Shown: in pieces, positions 6,738-14,946 of the stretch | Layout of the letters: each line of letters opens with the position of its first letter | Numbering within the stretch: position 1 is the first letter of the stretch | DNA from: JAHDCC01 sp964551835 | GTDB lineage: Bacteria; Actinomycetota; Acidimicrobiia; Acidimicrobiales; SZUA-35 | Assembly: GCA_964551835.1 (NCBI GenBank) | Contig: CAZKEM010000078.1 | Coordinates: 1 to 21,039, forward strand | DNA: 21,039 bases | Reading direction: 5' to 3' | Translations under genes and position numbers: made by a program | The notes under the pieces: model-generated | What the model saw: only the letters and a program-made list of their open reading frames with translations | What the model was told of the DNA's origin: nothing | Database searches by the model: none

Positions 6738-7619
6738 ATGAATCGACCGGTCAACAACGCCAGTCTCAACCCGACGACCAACGTTTGCCGGACATCATCG
6801 AATCTCGAAGTATATTTCTACGACTACGGCGGAATTGGACCGACCATACTCTTTGCTCATGCAGCTAGTTTCCATGGCCGCATTTGGGACCAAACTATCT
6901 CTGATCTGCTCAGCGAGTACCGATGCGTTACGTTCGATTTCCGGGGACATGGCAACAGCAGCGGCACGATTAACAACCCCTCGCCGCTTGATCAAACATG
7001 GGAATCTCTCTTTGCGGACATTCCTGAGGTTATCGATCAGCTGAACCCCGGTGGTCCAATATTTGGCGCAGGTCACTCCTTGGGTGGCACTGGCCTTATC
7101 TTCTCACAACTCCAAGATCCGACGCTGTTCGATGCCCTTTGGGTATATGAACCCATAATTGTCGAACCGAACCCGGCTTTTGGCGACATTTGTGAGGATT
7201 TGGCCCGAGGCGCCGAGAAGCGAAAAACGAGCTTTATTTCGAGTCAAGAAGCAGTCGACAACTTCTCCGGCCGACCACCATTCGATACCATCGAGCCACG
7301 GGTTCTGACCGACTATGTCGACCATGGGACGGCACCGAGCCAAGACGAAGTTCGGCTTCGCTGCCTGCCAGACACCGAAGCTGCCACGTACCGGAATGCT
7401 GTTTACCTGGACATATTCGACCAAACCCAACACATCGAGATCGATGTGTGCGTGGTGACTGGGTCGATTGACCCATTTGCAATCCAAGCGGGTCAGAACC
7501 TATCGGCGAATATTCCGTCGGCAACGATTATTTCCATGGCCGAATTGGGCCACCTCGGCCCGTTAGAAAGCCCTTCACAGGCCGCCACTTCGATTACTGA
7601 GTTTTTTGGTTCGCATTGA
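6738..7619 (+). CDS. Alpha/beta hydrolase
   Basis: This 293-residue cytoplasmic alpha/beta hydrolase has no signal peptide. The catalytic triad is visible: nucleophile Ser114 in GAGHSLGG, acid Asp245 in VVTGSIDPF, and His272 in ELGHLGPLE. The oxyanion-side strand ILFAHAASFHGRIWD (37-51) and FDFRGHGNSSG (66-76) follow the usual order. CGGAG lies 8 bases before the ATG. The substrate cannot be told; the family includes esterases, epoxide hydrolases and C-C bond hydrolases. It is transcribed divergently from terC with a gap of about 117 bases. The next gene starts 158 bases downstream and is probably a separate unit. Confidence 0.88.
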   Translation: MNRPVNNASLNPTTNVCRTSSNLEVYFYDYGGIGPTILFAHAASFHGRIWDQTISDLLSEYRCVTFDFRGHGNSSGTINNPSPLDQTWESLFADIPEVIDQLNPGGPIFGAGHSLGGTGLIFSQLQDPTLFDALWVYEPIIVEPNPAFGDICEDLARGAEKRKTSFISSQEAVDNFSGRPPFDTIEPRVLTDYVDHGTAPSQDEVRLRCLPDTEAATYRNAVYLDIFDQTQHIEIDVCVVTGSIDPFAIQAGQNLSANIPSATIISMAELGHLGPLESPSQAATSITEFFGSH

Positions 7620-7777
7620 CCATCTTTATGTGATGCCTTTCTCAGAAGGGAGGTCATCGCCAACTTGAGCGTACAATGATAGATACCCATGAGCATTGAT
7701 ACGCTTGAACCTATCTATTCGAACAATAGCGAAGACGGCTCTCTTAGAGCTTGAGCTTTGGAACCGAGGGAAATCCG

Positions 7778-9169
7778 ATGACCGCTGACCTAGTCGGCAT
7801 TGAAATTGATCGAAAATCTGTCAGAGCCATTGTCCTAGGCAGCGACGCAAGTTCTGTGGTTCGTTTTGCTGAGACATCCATTTCTACTGCGCAGGGTGAG
7901 TCAACGGCGTTGGCTAACCTGTCAGATTCGATCCAGAGTCTTTGGCGGGAGTTAGGTCTCGACCTTTCGACTCATGTTCAAGCCGCAGTCGCTGTCAGCC
8001 ATATTCATGCTGGCGTGGGAAGTGGCCCATCTATCGAATCTTGGATTGATAACCTCGGCACCGATCTCGGCGTCAACTTGGTTCGTGTCGGTGAACGTTT
8101 CGAGGGCGTGTCTTACGTACCGGAAGAGCTTCTAGACAGCATAAAGGAAAGTTTTGAGCCTCTTGGGGTAAAACCCGATCGTGTTGAACTAGCTCCAATT
8201 TCAGCCGCTCGGTGTTTCGAACCGAAGTCTACGTGCTCTTTCACCGTCGAGTCGGGTGTTAGCTGGCAAGCTCGCGTTCATTCAGGGCTTATTCTTGAGG
8301 CAATGGTGGCCGAAGACCCTTCTGAGCACAATGGCGTCGCTATTTCCAAAGGGCCAGACGCAGGAAAAGTAACGTCCATCGACGGTCTCGACCTAGGACA
8401 CGAACTACTAGCCAGTTTGCGGGTTTCGATGAGCGACATTTCGGTCGCCGCTGGAGCTGCCCGAGGTCTCGTTGACCGCACGGCGGGCAACCTTCTCGAA
8501 GGGACGATCGGCAAGCCCCGCACACACAGGACCAAAACCACGGCAACTAAAACGCAACAACAAGCAACGTCGACTCAGCCCATCTCAACGGCTGAAAGAA
8601 CAGCAATACCAATACCCCATCCGACCCCAAAACCCGAACCCTCACCGGATGCGACCCCGACGAATAAACCCACGACGGATACTGACTTCAGACCGCTCGC
8701 TCCCCAGCATGTCACTTCTCCCGAGGAGGCACCGGGATCGTTACCAGCTGCGACGACCCAAACTGCACCGACCCCGCTCGAACCTGGCGAACAGCGGGCC
8801 GGATTTGAACCAAACGAGGAAGAGTCTGAGCCGACACCCGATAGTTCAACCGTCACGCCAGCTTTTCTGCCCCGCACTGGAGCGGCTACTGACGCCGCAA
8901 CGATCACCGAACCGTCCCTGCCGGCTACCATCAGTCCACCAAAACGCAAACGAGTTCGACGACCCCAACAAAAACAAAAACGTTCGAAACGTCCGTCAAA
9001 AATCGAAGCCCAGCGACCAAAAATCGAGCGCCATGAAGACGAGTTCCCGTCTGAACCGTTCGCGGGTAAAACCCAGAAGGGTTCGACCTACAATTTAAAA
9101 CTGATAGCCGCAGCCCTGGCAGTTCTCATAATCATCGGTCTCATCATCTTCTTCATCAATCCGGTTTAG
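7778..9169 (+). CDS. Tail-anchored protein: actin-like-type N-domain, long disordered linker, C-terminal helix
   Basis: This 463-residue protein has three parts. Residues 1 to about 240 form a globular domain that opens with ADLVGIEIDRKSVRAIVLGS. That resembles the first phosphate loop of ASKHA folds such as PilM, FtsA and similar mycobacterial proteins, and there is an AARGLVDRTAG near its end. Residues of about 245-390 are a Pro/Thr/Ser/Glu-rich linker. A strongly basic cluster (PPKRKRVRRPQQKQKR) precedes one C-terminal hydrophobic helix (LIAAALAVLIIIGLIIFF) that ends three residues before the stop. The basic residues predict that the N-terminal part stays in the cytoplasm. I chose ATG 7778 over the upstream TTG 7751 because GAGGG lies 7 bases before it. 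I do not recognise a named family; the ASKHA assignment is tentative and the function unknown. Confidence 0.75.
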   Translation: MTADLVGIEIDRKSVRAIVLGSDASSVVRFAETSISTAQGESTALANLSDSIQSLWRELGLDLSTHVQAAVAVSHIHAGVGSGPSIESWIDNLGTDLGVNLVRVGERFEGVSYVPEELLDSIKESFEPLGVKPDRVELAPISAARCFEPKSTCSFTVESGVSWQARVHSGLILEAMVAEDPSEHNGVAISKGPDAGKVTSIDGLDLGHELLASLRVSMSDISVAAGAARGLVDRTAGNLLEGTIGKPRTHRTKTTATKTQQQATSTQPISTAERTAIPIPHPTPKPEPSPDATPTNKPTTDTDFRPLAPQHVTSPEEAPGSLPAATTQTAPTPLEPGEQRAGFEPNEEESEPTPDSSTVTPAFLPRTGAATDAATITEPSLPATISPPKRKRVRRPQQKQKRSKRPSKIEAQRPKIERHEDEFPSEPFAGKTQKGSTYNLKLIAAALAVLIIIGLIIFFINPV

Positions 9170-9188
9170 ATGTGCTTCCAACCTTCGC

Positions 9189-9204
9189 CGTCAGTCCGCT
9201 GACG
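9189..9204. repeat. Perfect 6-bp hairpin before purU
   Basis: CGTCAG-TCCG-CTGACG lies between the stop of the tail-anchored protein and purU. It may end the upstream transcript, but no T-run follows. Confidence 0.35.
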
Positions 9205-9228
9205 CGCTGAAGCTGCTACAAAGGTTTA

Positions 9229-10086
9229 ATGTCCTTTGTTGTTTTATCTCTCTCCTGCCCTGACCGACGTGGGATTGTCGCCCTAGTTTCTCAGACGCTC
9301 GCCGATCTCGATGTCAATATCGCACGCAACTCCCAGTTCGGCGACACTGGGACCGGGATGTTCTGCATGAGATCACTGCTAGAACTTCAGGGCACCCGCT
9401 ACTCCCCTGAAGAACTCCGGGAGCAGCTCGAACCAGTGGCAGAACAACTTGACGCCTCGCTGAGCATTCGGGCTGAAGAAAACCACCACCGTGCGTTAGT
9501 ATTGGTCTCCAAATACGACCACTGCTTGGTCGACCTCTTCTACCGGCAACAAACCGGCGAAATCCCGATCGAGATTCCAGTCGTGGCCTCTAACCACGAT
9601 GAACTACGGGGCATCGCCGAGGCGGCATCTACCGAGTTCGAACATATACCAGCGGACGACAAGTCAGCGTCGGAAAAACGTCTACGCCAACTCATTGCCC
9701 AGCACGATATTGACCTCATAATTATGGCACGATACATGCAAATTCTCAGTCCGGAATTCTGTCGAGACTTTGAAGGTAAGGTCATCAACATCCACCATTC
9801 GTTCCTGCCAGGCTTCAAAGGGGCCAACCCGTATGGCAGGGCTTGGGAACGAGGAGTCAAACTAATTGGGGCTACTGCCCACTACGCAACCGCTGACCTA
9901 GACGAAGGCCCAATTATTGCCCAGGCGACCGAGCCGGTGTCACACCGCGACACTTCTCAGACGATGATGGTGAAAGGGAGAGATATCGAACGACGGGTCC
10001 TCGCGTCGGCGGTTCTCGCCCATTGCGAAGATCGGATTTTTCTCCTCGGCCAGGTTGGCAATTTTCGTACGGTGGTATTCGAATAG
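9229..10086 (+). CDS. purU: Formyltetrahydrofolate deformylase
   Basis: This 285-residue enzyme hydrolyses 10-formyltetrahydrofolate to formate and tetrahydrofolate. That balances one-carbon pools and, in E. coli, supplies formate for PurT. An N-terminal ACT domain (VVLSLSCPDRRGIVALVSQT, 4-23) is followed by a formyltransferase fold. The catalytic Asn187 and His189 are in INIHHSFLPGFKGANPY, and Asp225 is in DLDEGPII. Length and order match the PurU family, and the ACT domain excludes PurN and methionyl-tRNA formyltransferase. The ATG at 9229 is preceded by AAAGG and also by TACAAA six bases upstream, so it could be a leadered or a leaderless start. It lies 59 bases after the previous gene and 70 before the next. 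No folate or purine partner is adjacent. Confidence 0.95.
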   Translation: MSFVVLSLSCPDRRGIVALVSQTLADLDVNIARNSQFGDTGTGMFCMRSLLELQGTRYSPEELREQLEPVAEQLDASLSIRAEENHHRALVLVSKYDHCLVDLFYRQQTGEIPIEIPVVASNHDELRGIAEAASTEFEHIPADDKSASEKRLRQLIAQHDIDLIIMARYMQILSPEFCRDFEGKVINIHHSFLPGFKGANPYGRAWERGVKLIGATAHYATADLDEGPIIAQATEPVSHRDTSQTMMVKGRDIERRVLASAVLAHCEDRIFLLGQVGNFRTVVFE

Positions 10087-10156
10087 TGTCTGGGTATGAC
10101 CGAAACAGAACATCGGTAATTGGAATACCTCGCACGGAAACAGCGTTGAGTTCATT

Positions 10157-11617
10157 GTGAACAGAGAACAAACAATATTGATGACTGAAGCTCAATCGGC
10201 AGTGAAAGAGCGGTACGACGCTGTCGTTATTGGCGCCGGATCTGGTGGGTTAACGGTCGCCGTCGGGCTTTCAACGCTTGGCAAGTCAGTAGCGCTGGTT
10301 GAGGCAGACCAAATCGGTGGGGACTGCACGAACGTCGGCTGCATTCCGTCAAAGTCTCTGTTGCACCATTCGAGAGAACATCTAAACCAAACCTCCAGCA
10401 GCCGAGAGGTTCTTTCAACCGTCCGAGCAAGGCGAGACAACCTCCGAGAAACCGAGCGACATGAATTTGGGGAGATGGACCGAATAGACCTCATCTTCGG
10501 GAGAGGAAAACTCAGTTCGGCCACGACGGTATCGATCACACAAAAGAACCAGTCTTCTGAATTCTCAAAGACGATAACGGCAGACAACATTATTATTTCC
10601 ACCGGCGCCCGACCTCGACCGGTTCCAATCGACGGTTTACCTCCCGAACGCTACCTCACCAATGAAACGTTTTTCGAACAGCCAGAATTGCCTAAGAACC
10701 TTGTCATCTTGGGTGGAGGCCCGATCGGCCTGGAGATGGCAGTGGCATCGCTAGATCTCGGTTCGAACGTCACCGTGTTAGAAGGCGCCCGAGACCTTTT
10801 GGGAACGCTGCCGCCCAAGATCGGGAAAGCGGTCACCGACTCGCTCCAAGAACAAGGAATCGTCGTCAAAACCGATACGACGGCCAAAACCTTTGACCCT
10901 AACACGCGGTCGCTGACCATCGGACCCATCGATGGCGCAGCGACCGATTCGATCGACGACGTCGATGCAGTTCTCGTCGCGGTAGGCCGTGTCCCAAACT
11001 CCGATGGCCTCGGACTCGAGTCGGTAGGAGTAAAGACCGAACGCGGTTTCGTTTCCACCGACCGCAAGGGCCGAACAAACATCAAAAGCATTTGGGCGGT
11101 CGGTGATGTGACGACCCGCTCCCGAACCACTCACGGTGCAAACGCCTGGGGCCGCAGAGTCATCAAGGCAATCGCGTTCCCGTACATGCCTACTAGCTCC
11201 GACCCGATCATTCCAACAGCCATTTTTACCCGCCCAGAAGTTGCGTCAATAGGCGACCATCCAGAAAAGGTCACCGACGACATCAACCGGCTGGAACTCG
11301 ACCTTTCCACGATCGACCGGGCATATACCGACGAAGTTTCCCACGGGGTCATGATCGTTGACGTGCGCCGCTTGTCTGGAACGGTCCTGGCCGTAACTAT
11401 TGTCGGGCCAAGGGCTGGAGAGCTTATTGGCGTCGCTTCGCTTGCGATGACCGCTGGCCTCCCACTTCATAAGTGGTATCCGACCGTCTGGGCCTATCCG
11501 ACGTACAGCGGGGCCTTTGGCAAGATTGTCGACATGTACATGTCGGAAACGCTGACTAACATCAAGCTTGAGTCAAAACGATGGTTTGGCGGGCTGGCCC
11601 GCCGCTGGCGAACGTGA
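10157..11617 (+). CDS. Pyridine nucleotide-disulfide oxidoreductase, mercuric-reductase/lipoamide-dehydrogenase type
   Basis: This 486-residue flavoprotein has the class I order: FAD site GAGSGG (26-31), redox pair C57-X4-C62 in GGDCTNVGCIPSKSLLHHS, NAD(P) site NLVILGGGPIGLEMA, second FAD motif IWAVGDVTT, and a C-terminal dimerisation domain. In lipoamide dehydrogenase and glutathione reductase the partner subunit supplies His and Glu from HPTxSE. Here the same place reads AYPTYSG (Tyr447 and Gly452), so the usual acid-base dyad is missing. YPT variants occur in the mercuric-reductase-like clade, as I recall. No N-terminal HMA domain or C-terminal CC pair of true MerA is present. The substrate is unknown. 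GTG 10157 is used; ATG 10181 is an alternative. Its stop is 7 bases from that of the convergent M24 gene. Confidence 0.9.
   Translation: MNREQTILMTEAQSAVKERYDAVVIGAGSGGLTVAVGLSTLGKSVALVEADQIGGDCTNVGCIPSKSLLHHSREHLNQTSSSREVLSTVRARRDNLRETERHEFGEMDRIDLIFGRGKLSSATTVSITQKNQSSEFSKTITADNIIISTGARPRPVPIDGLPPERYLTNETFFEQPELPKNLVILGGGPIGLEMAVASLDLGSNVTVLEGARDLLGTLPPKIGKAVTDSLQEQGIVVKTDTTAKTFDPNTRSLTIGPIDGAATDSIDDVDAVLVAVGRVPNSDGLGLESVGVKTERGFVSTDRKGRTNIKSIWAVGDVTTRSRTTHGANAWGRRVIKAIAFPYMPTSSDPIIPTAIFTRPEVASIGDHPEKVTDDINRLELDLSTIDRAYTDEVSHGVMIVDVRRLSGTVLAVTIVGPRAGELIGVASLAMTAGLPLHKWYPTVWAYPTYSGAFGKIVDMYMSETLTNIKLESKRWFGGLARRWRT
11588..11603. repeat. GC-rich hairpin at the 3' end of the oxidoreductase gene
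   Basis: GGCGGG-CTGG-CCCGCC is a perfect 6-bp stem inside the last codons. It lies 14 bases before the stop and just beyond the stop of the convergent M24 gene, so it could help end the minus-strand transcript. No T-run follows. Confidence 0.4.
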
Positions 11618-11624
11618 CGTCCGC

Positions 11625-12776
11625 CTAAGAATCGACTGACATGAGGTCGTGAGGACTGCTATTGCACCGCTGTGGGCCGTCGGAATTCACGACGACAATA
11701 TCTTCTAGCCGCATACCCCACTTGCCGTCAATATAGATTCCCGGCTCGACACTAAAAACATGACCCGGTTCGATCGTCACCGGTGTTTGCCCGGTCACAT
11801 ACGGCTCTTCATGAACCTGGGTACCAATCCCGTGACCAGTCCGGTGAATAAAAAAGTCGCCGTACCCTTCGTCGCTGAGCAGCGACCGGCTGGCGTGATC
11901 GACACCAGCCAGAGCGTTACCTGGTTGGGCAGCTAACACCCCAGCGGCCTGGGCCCGAAGGAGGGCATCATAAGCGGCAGCGACCTCGTCCGGAATCGGG
12001 CCGGTAAACACACATCTAGTGGTGTCGCTGCAATAGTCTTGGTACTTGCCTCCGAAATCACATAGGACCATTTCGTTAGCCTCGATGATTCGATCGCCTG
12101 GATGGTGGTGTGGGCTGGCGGAGTTTGGACCTGAGGCAACGATCACAAACTCGACTCGTTCATGGCCAGCCTCGAGCAGCCGAGACCCGATGTCTGAAGC
12201 CACCTCGGCCTCGGTACGACCGACCAAAGGGATCTTGCCTTGTTGGAGCTGTACCGAAACCACATCGGCTAGCGAACCGACCTTGACCATTAGTTCTCGT
12301 TCTTGAATCGATTTGAGAGACCTCAGCCCTCCAAGCGCGTCGCCAATGGTTGTAATTTCGAAGGCAGAATTCTGCTGTTGCATGAGCGTTTGGAGACCAA
12401 CAAGGTGGGTCGCCCACATGTCGTTACTCACCGCTATTCGGCTAGTCTGTTTCAGCGCTTTAGCTACCAACTCAACCGGGTTGATACTGTCGTCCCAGCC
12501 TTCAAGGTCGAAGATCGAGCGCCGGTGCACTACTCGTGGCCGTTCAAGCTCGGGTACGAGCAGAAGAGGCTTCGGGGCATTGGCACTATTGTCGCTCGAC
12601 GCGACCACAATTAGCGCGGTGATTCGCTCGGACGACATCGCGTGGTATCCCGTTAGGAACTTCATGTCAGCGCCACCCGTGATAACCAAACCGTCGATGT
12701 TTTCAACCGCTAGTCTGGCGGTTAGCTGATCCCAACGATTGACCAGTTGCTGAGTTATGTCCTGTGAAGTACCCAT
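11625..12776 (-). CDS. M24 family metallopeptidase (Xaa-Pro aminopeptidase type)
   Basis: This 383-residue protein consists of a creatinase-like N-terminal domain (about 10-155) and a pita-bread catalytic domain. All five metal ligands are present: Asp240 (LCDFGG), Asp251 (YCSDTTR), His315 (HRTGHGIG), Glu344 (FSVEPGIY) and Glu358 (MRLEDIVVV). Enzymes of this kind remove N-terminal residues before proline with two Mn2+ or Co2+ ions. The ligand set fits an active peptidase, although creatinase-like or dipeptidase activity cannot be excluded. There is no signal peptide, so it should act in the cytoplasm. It is divergent from ilvA with only 45 bases between the starts. TAACCT lies 8 bases before the ATG and no Shine-Dalgarno is evident, so the transcript may be leaderless or nearly so. 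Confidence 0.92.
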   Translation of the reverse strand: MGTSQDITQQLVNRWDQLTARLAVENIDGLVITGGADMKFLTGYHAMSSERITALIVVASSDNSANAPKPLLLVPELERPRVVHRRSIFDLEGWDDSINPVELVAKALKQTSRIAVSNDMWATHLVGLQTLMQQQNSAFEITTIGDALGGLRSLKSIQERELMVKVGSLADVVSVQLQQGKIPLVGRTEAEVASDIGSRLLEAGHERVEFVIVASGPNSASPHHHPGDRIIEANEMVLCDFGGKYQDYCSDTTRCVFTGPIPDEVAAAYDALLRAQAAGVLAAQPGNALAGVDHASRSLLSDEGYGDFFIHRTGHGIGTQVHEEPYVTGQTPVTIEPGHVFSVEPGIYIDGKWGMRLEDIVVVNSDGPQRCNSSPHDLMSVDS

Positions 12777-12821
12777 TGGGACCTAGGTTAGTCCCAGACA
12801 AATCAAAGAGGAACCACCGAA

Positions 12822-14327
12822 ATGGACTACGTCAACAAGATTGAAAACGCCGACGTGTACGACAACGCAAAAATCACTCCCCTCGTAGAGGCTCAGAAAC
12901 TCTCAGACCAGCTCCGCAACACGGTGTTGTTAAAGCGGGAAGACCTCCAACCGACCCATACTTTCAAAGTTCGGGGCGCCGCTAACAAGATCGCTTCTCT
13001 TTCCGAATCCGAGCTGGCTGCCGGTGTTGTCTGCAGCTCGGCGGGCAACCACGCACAAGGGGTTGCGTTAGCGGCCTCTCGCAAGGGTATTCGGGCAGAA
13101 ATCGTCATGCCAGCGGCGACGCCAGCTATCAAGGTCGAAGCCGTCCGAGCGTTAGGCGGCAACGTGACGTTGCACGGTGAGGACTACGACGCAGCCCAGG
13201 TTTGGGCGTACGAGTTGGCCAAGCAAGAGGGACTTCACATCATCCACCCGTTCGATGATCCAGACGTGATTGCCGGGCAGGGAACCATTGGAAAAGAACT
13301 TCTTGACCAAGACGATAGTCTCGACGCAGTCTTTGTAGCCGTTGGGGGTGGAGGGCTGGCGGCTGGCGTCGCCGCATACATCAAGGCAAAACGGCCAGAC
13401 ATACACATCATCGGTGTCGAGCCAGCAGACAGCGCATCCATGAAGGCGGCCTTCGATGCCGGATCCCCCGTCGAACTCGACCGGGTTGGAATATTTGCCG
13501 AGAGCGTCGCTACCCGACGTGTTGGAACCGAAACCTTCAGGCTGTGCAACGAGTTACTCGACGATGTGATTACCGTTTCGACAGACCAAATCTGTGCGTC
13601 CATCAAAGATGTGTTTGAGGCAACACGAGGCCTAGTAGAGCCAGCTGGCGCCCTCGCACTGGCAGGGCTCAAACAGTATGTTTCTGACCACCACTGGACT
13701 GACAAGACGCTTGTCGCCATAAACTGCGGAGCGAATATGAACTTCGAGCGGCTGCGTTACATAAGTGAACGAGCTGCTATCGGCGAGCGAACCGAAGCCT
13801 TGCTAGCTGTCGAAATTCCGGAGCAGAAGGGCAGTTTTCTCACTTTCTGTACCGCTATTGGAGAGCGTCACGTCACCGAATTCAACTATCGCTACCAGTC
13901 GAGCGCTGCAGCTCGTATCTTTGTCGGCCTTGAGCTCACGGGCGGCCACGCTGAATTGCCCCACCTCATAGAAGACCTTAAAAAGCTCGACTACAGCGTC
14001 ACGGACCTAACGGATAACGAAGTAGCAAAGACCCACATCCGTCATTTGGTCGGAGGCGTTGAAAACAGCCAAACCGAAAGACTATTCCGGTTCGAGTTTC
14101 CGGAACGACGCGGTGCGTTGCTGCAGTTTCTTGAAGCCATTGGTCACGAGTGGAACATCTCGTTGTTTCACTACCGAAACTACGGCTCTGACTACGGCCG
14201 AGTTCTAGTTGGTATCGGCGTATCGGAGGGCCAGGGCGCCTTGCTCACCAAACACTTCGATGACCTTGGCTATCCGTTCTGGGATGAAACCGACAATCCC
14301 GCATATCAACTTTTCCTTCAGCCGTAA
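12822..14327 (+). CDS. ilvA: Threonine ammonia-lyase, biosynthetic, with two ACT-like domains
   Basis: This 501-residue PLP enzyme deaminates threonine to 2-oxobutanoate, the first committed step to isoleucine. The PLP lysine is Lys49 in THTFKVRGAANK, SSAGNHAQGVALAA follows, and the phosphate-cradle glycine loop is AVGGGGLAAG (about 171-180). The C-terminus has two related ACT-like segments, LLAVEIPEQKGSFLTFC (about 326 on) and LFRFEFPERRGALLQFL (about 418 on). This marks the long, feedback-regulated IlvA rather than the short catabolic TdcB, and isoleucine inhibition with valine relief is the family norm. AGAGGA lies 10 bases before the ATG. I see no T-box or attenuator leader. The gene stands alone; ilvBCD are not in the window. 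Confidence 0.96.
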   Translation: MDYVNKIENADVYDNAKITPLVEAQKLSDQLRNTVLLKREDLQPTHTFKVRGAANKIASLSESELAAGVVCSSAGNHAQGVALAASRKGIRAEIVMPAATPAIKVEAVRALGGNVTLHGEDYDAAQVWAYELAKQEGLHIIHPFDDPDVIAGQGTIGKELLDQDDSLDAVFVAVGGGGLAAGVAAYIKAKRPDIHIIGVEPADSASMKAAFDAGSPVELDRVGIFAESVATRRVGTETFRLCNELLDDVITVSTDQICASIKDVFEATRGLVEPAGALALAGLKQYVSDHHWTDKTLVAINCGANMNFERLRYISERAAIGERTEALLAVEIPEQKGSFLTFCTAIGERHVTEFNYRYQSSAAARIFVGLELTGGHAELPHLIEDLKKLDYSVTDLTDNEVAKTHIRHLVGGVENSQTERLFRFEFPERRGALLQFLEAIGHEWNISLFHYRNYGSDYGRVLVGIGVSEGQGALLTKHFDDLGYPFWDETDNPAYQLFLQP

Positions 14328-14340
14328 TGTTCACCTACGA

Positions 14341-14760
14341 CTATGCGCCAGCTTGGCCGGCATCGTCTCGGTCGATGCGGAAGTACCATGCGACCGTGAA
14401 TGCTAGAAACGCCATGGCCATGCCTAGCGGGATAAGGCCCAAGGTTCCATCGCCGAAGAAGCTAAACCCGACCGAGACTAAAGATATCACACCCAAATGC
14501 ATTGCGCCCGAGACGCGGTGTTTGGGAATCAAGATCATGAGAGCCGCACTCATTTGATAGAGACCCGCGGGGATGAACAGCCAACTCGGAACACCTAAGT
14601 AGATCTCGGTCATCGAGATTCGCACTTCAGGTGAGAACGTTTGCGCCAGACCTAACAACAGAAGGAGCACGGCAATTCCGTCTACCATCAGCGTGATTAT
14701 CAGACGGATCGTCGAAGTATGTCTACCTGGGTGGTGAAGAAAGGGACTGCTAGTAGTCAT
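14341..14760 (-). CDS. Small four-helix membrane protein, DoxX-like
   Basis: This 139-residue protein has four predicted membrane helices at about 18-40, 55-75, 85-100 and 105-125. It has a helix-2 pattern (GVPSWLFIPAGLYQMSAALM) typical of DoxX/SURF4-like bundles, and a charged cytoplasmic tail (RIDRDDAGQAGA). A TTG at 14790 extends the frame by 10 residues. I prefer ATG 14760 because the extension adds nothing recognisable. The family assignment is tentative and no catalytic residues can be named. It is convergent with ilvA (stops 13 bases apart) and lies downstream of the DUF6157 gene on the same strand, separated by about 230 bases with two inverted repeats. It is probably not co-transcribed. 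Confidence 0.72.
   Translation of the reverse strand: MTTSSPFLHHPGRHTSTIRLIITLMVDGIAVLLLLLGLAQTFSPEVRISMTEIYLGVPSWLFIPAGLYQMSAALMILIPKHRVSGAMHLGVISLVSVGFSFFGDGTLGLIPLGMAMAFLAFTVAWYFRIDRDDAGQAGA
14360..14378. repeat. 6-bp hairpin just after ilvA, inside the DoxX-like gene
   Basis: GCATCG-TCTCGGT-CGATGC lies 32 bases past the ilvA stop and inside the last codons of the convergent gene. It could end the ilvA transcript. There is no T-run, so confidence is low. Confidence 0.35.
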
Positions 14761-14902
14761 GCCTGCTACTTTCAAGAAAATCTGTTCCAATACCGGCGGG
14801 TATTCGAACGCTCATAAGACAGATTCAGCTCTGGCTCTGTGCGTAACCTCAATGGTCGCCGATTTCTCGGCTCTACGGAAGCCCATAATGTGAGAGGTAA
14901 TA

Positions 14903-14935
14903 GAAATGTCTTGGGTCTGTCTCTAAAGACATTTC
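14903..14935. repeat. Perfect 10-bp inverted repeat A
   Basis: GAAATGTCTT and AAGACATTTC are separated by 13 bases in a gap of about 200 bases that has no convincing gene. It could form a hairpin on either strand. Confidence 0.6.
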
Positions 14936-14946
14936 GTGACGAAGCT

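Noticed and set aside
7636..7650. CCTTTC-TCA-GAAGGG hairpin after the alpha/beta hydrolase
   Set aside because: It has a three-base loop, one wobble pair and no T-run; too weak to call a terminator.
7678..7718. ATAGATA ... TATCTAT inverted repeat before the tail-anchored gene
   Set aside because: Seven-base AT-rich arms 26 bases apart are expected by chance, and no promoter is clearly associated.
8472..9098. Alternative-frame open reading frames (208 codons plus, 124 codons minus) in the Pro/Thr linker region
   Set aside because: Low-complexity coding sequence gives long frames in other phases. The Arg/Pro-rich and Gly/Val-rich translations look like frame-shifted linker.
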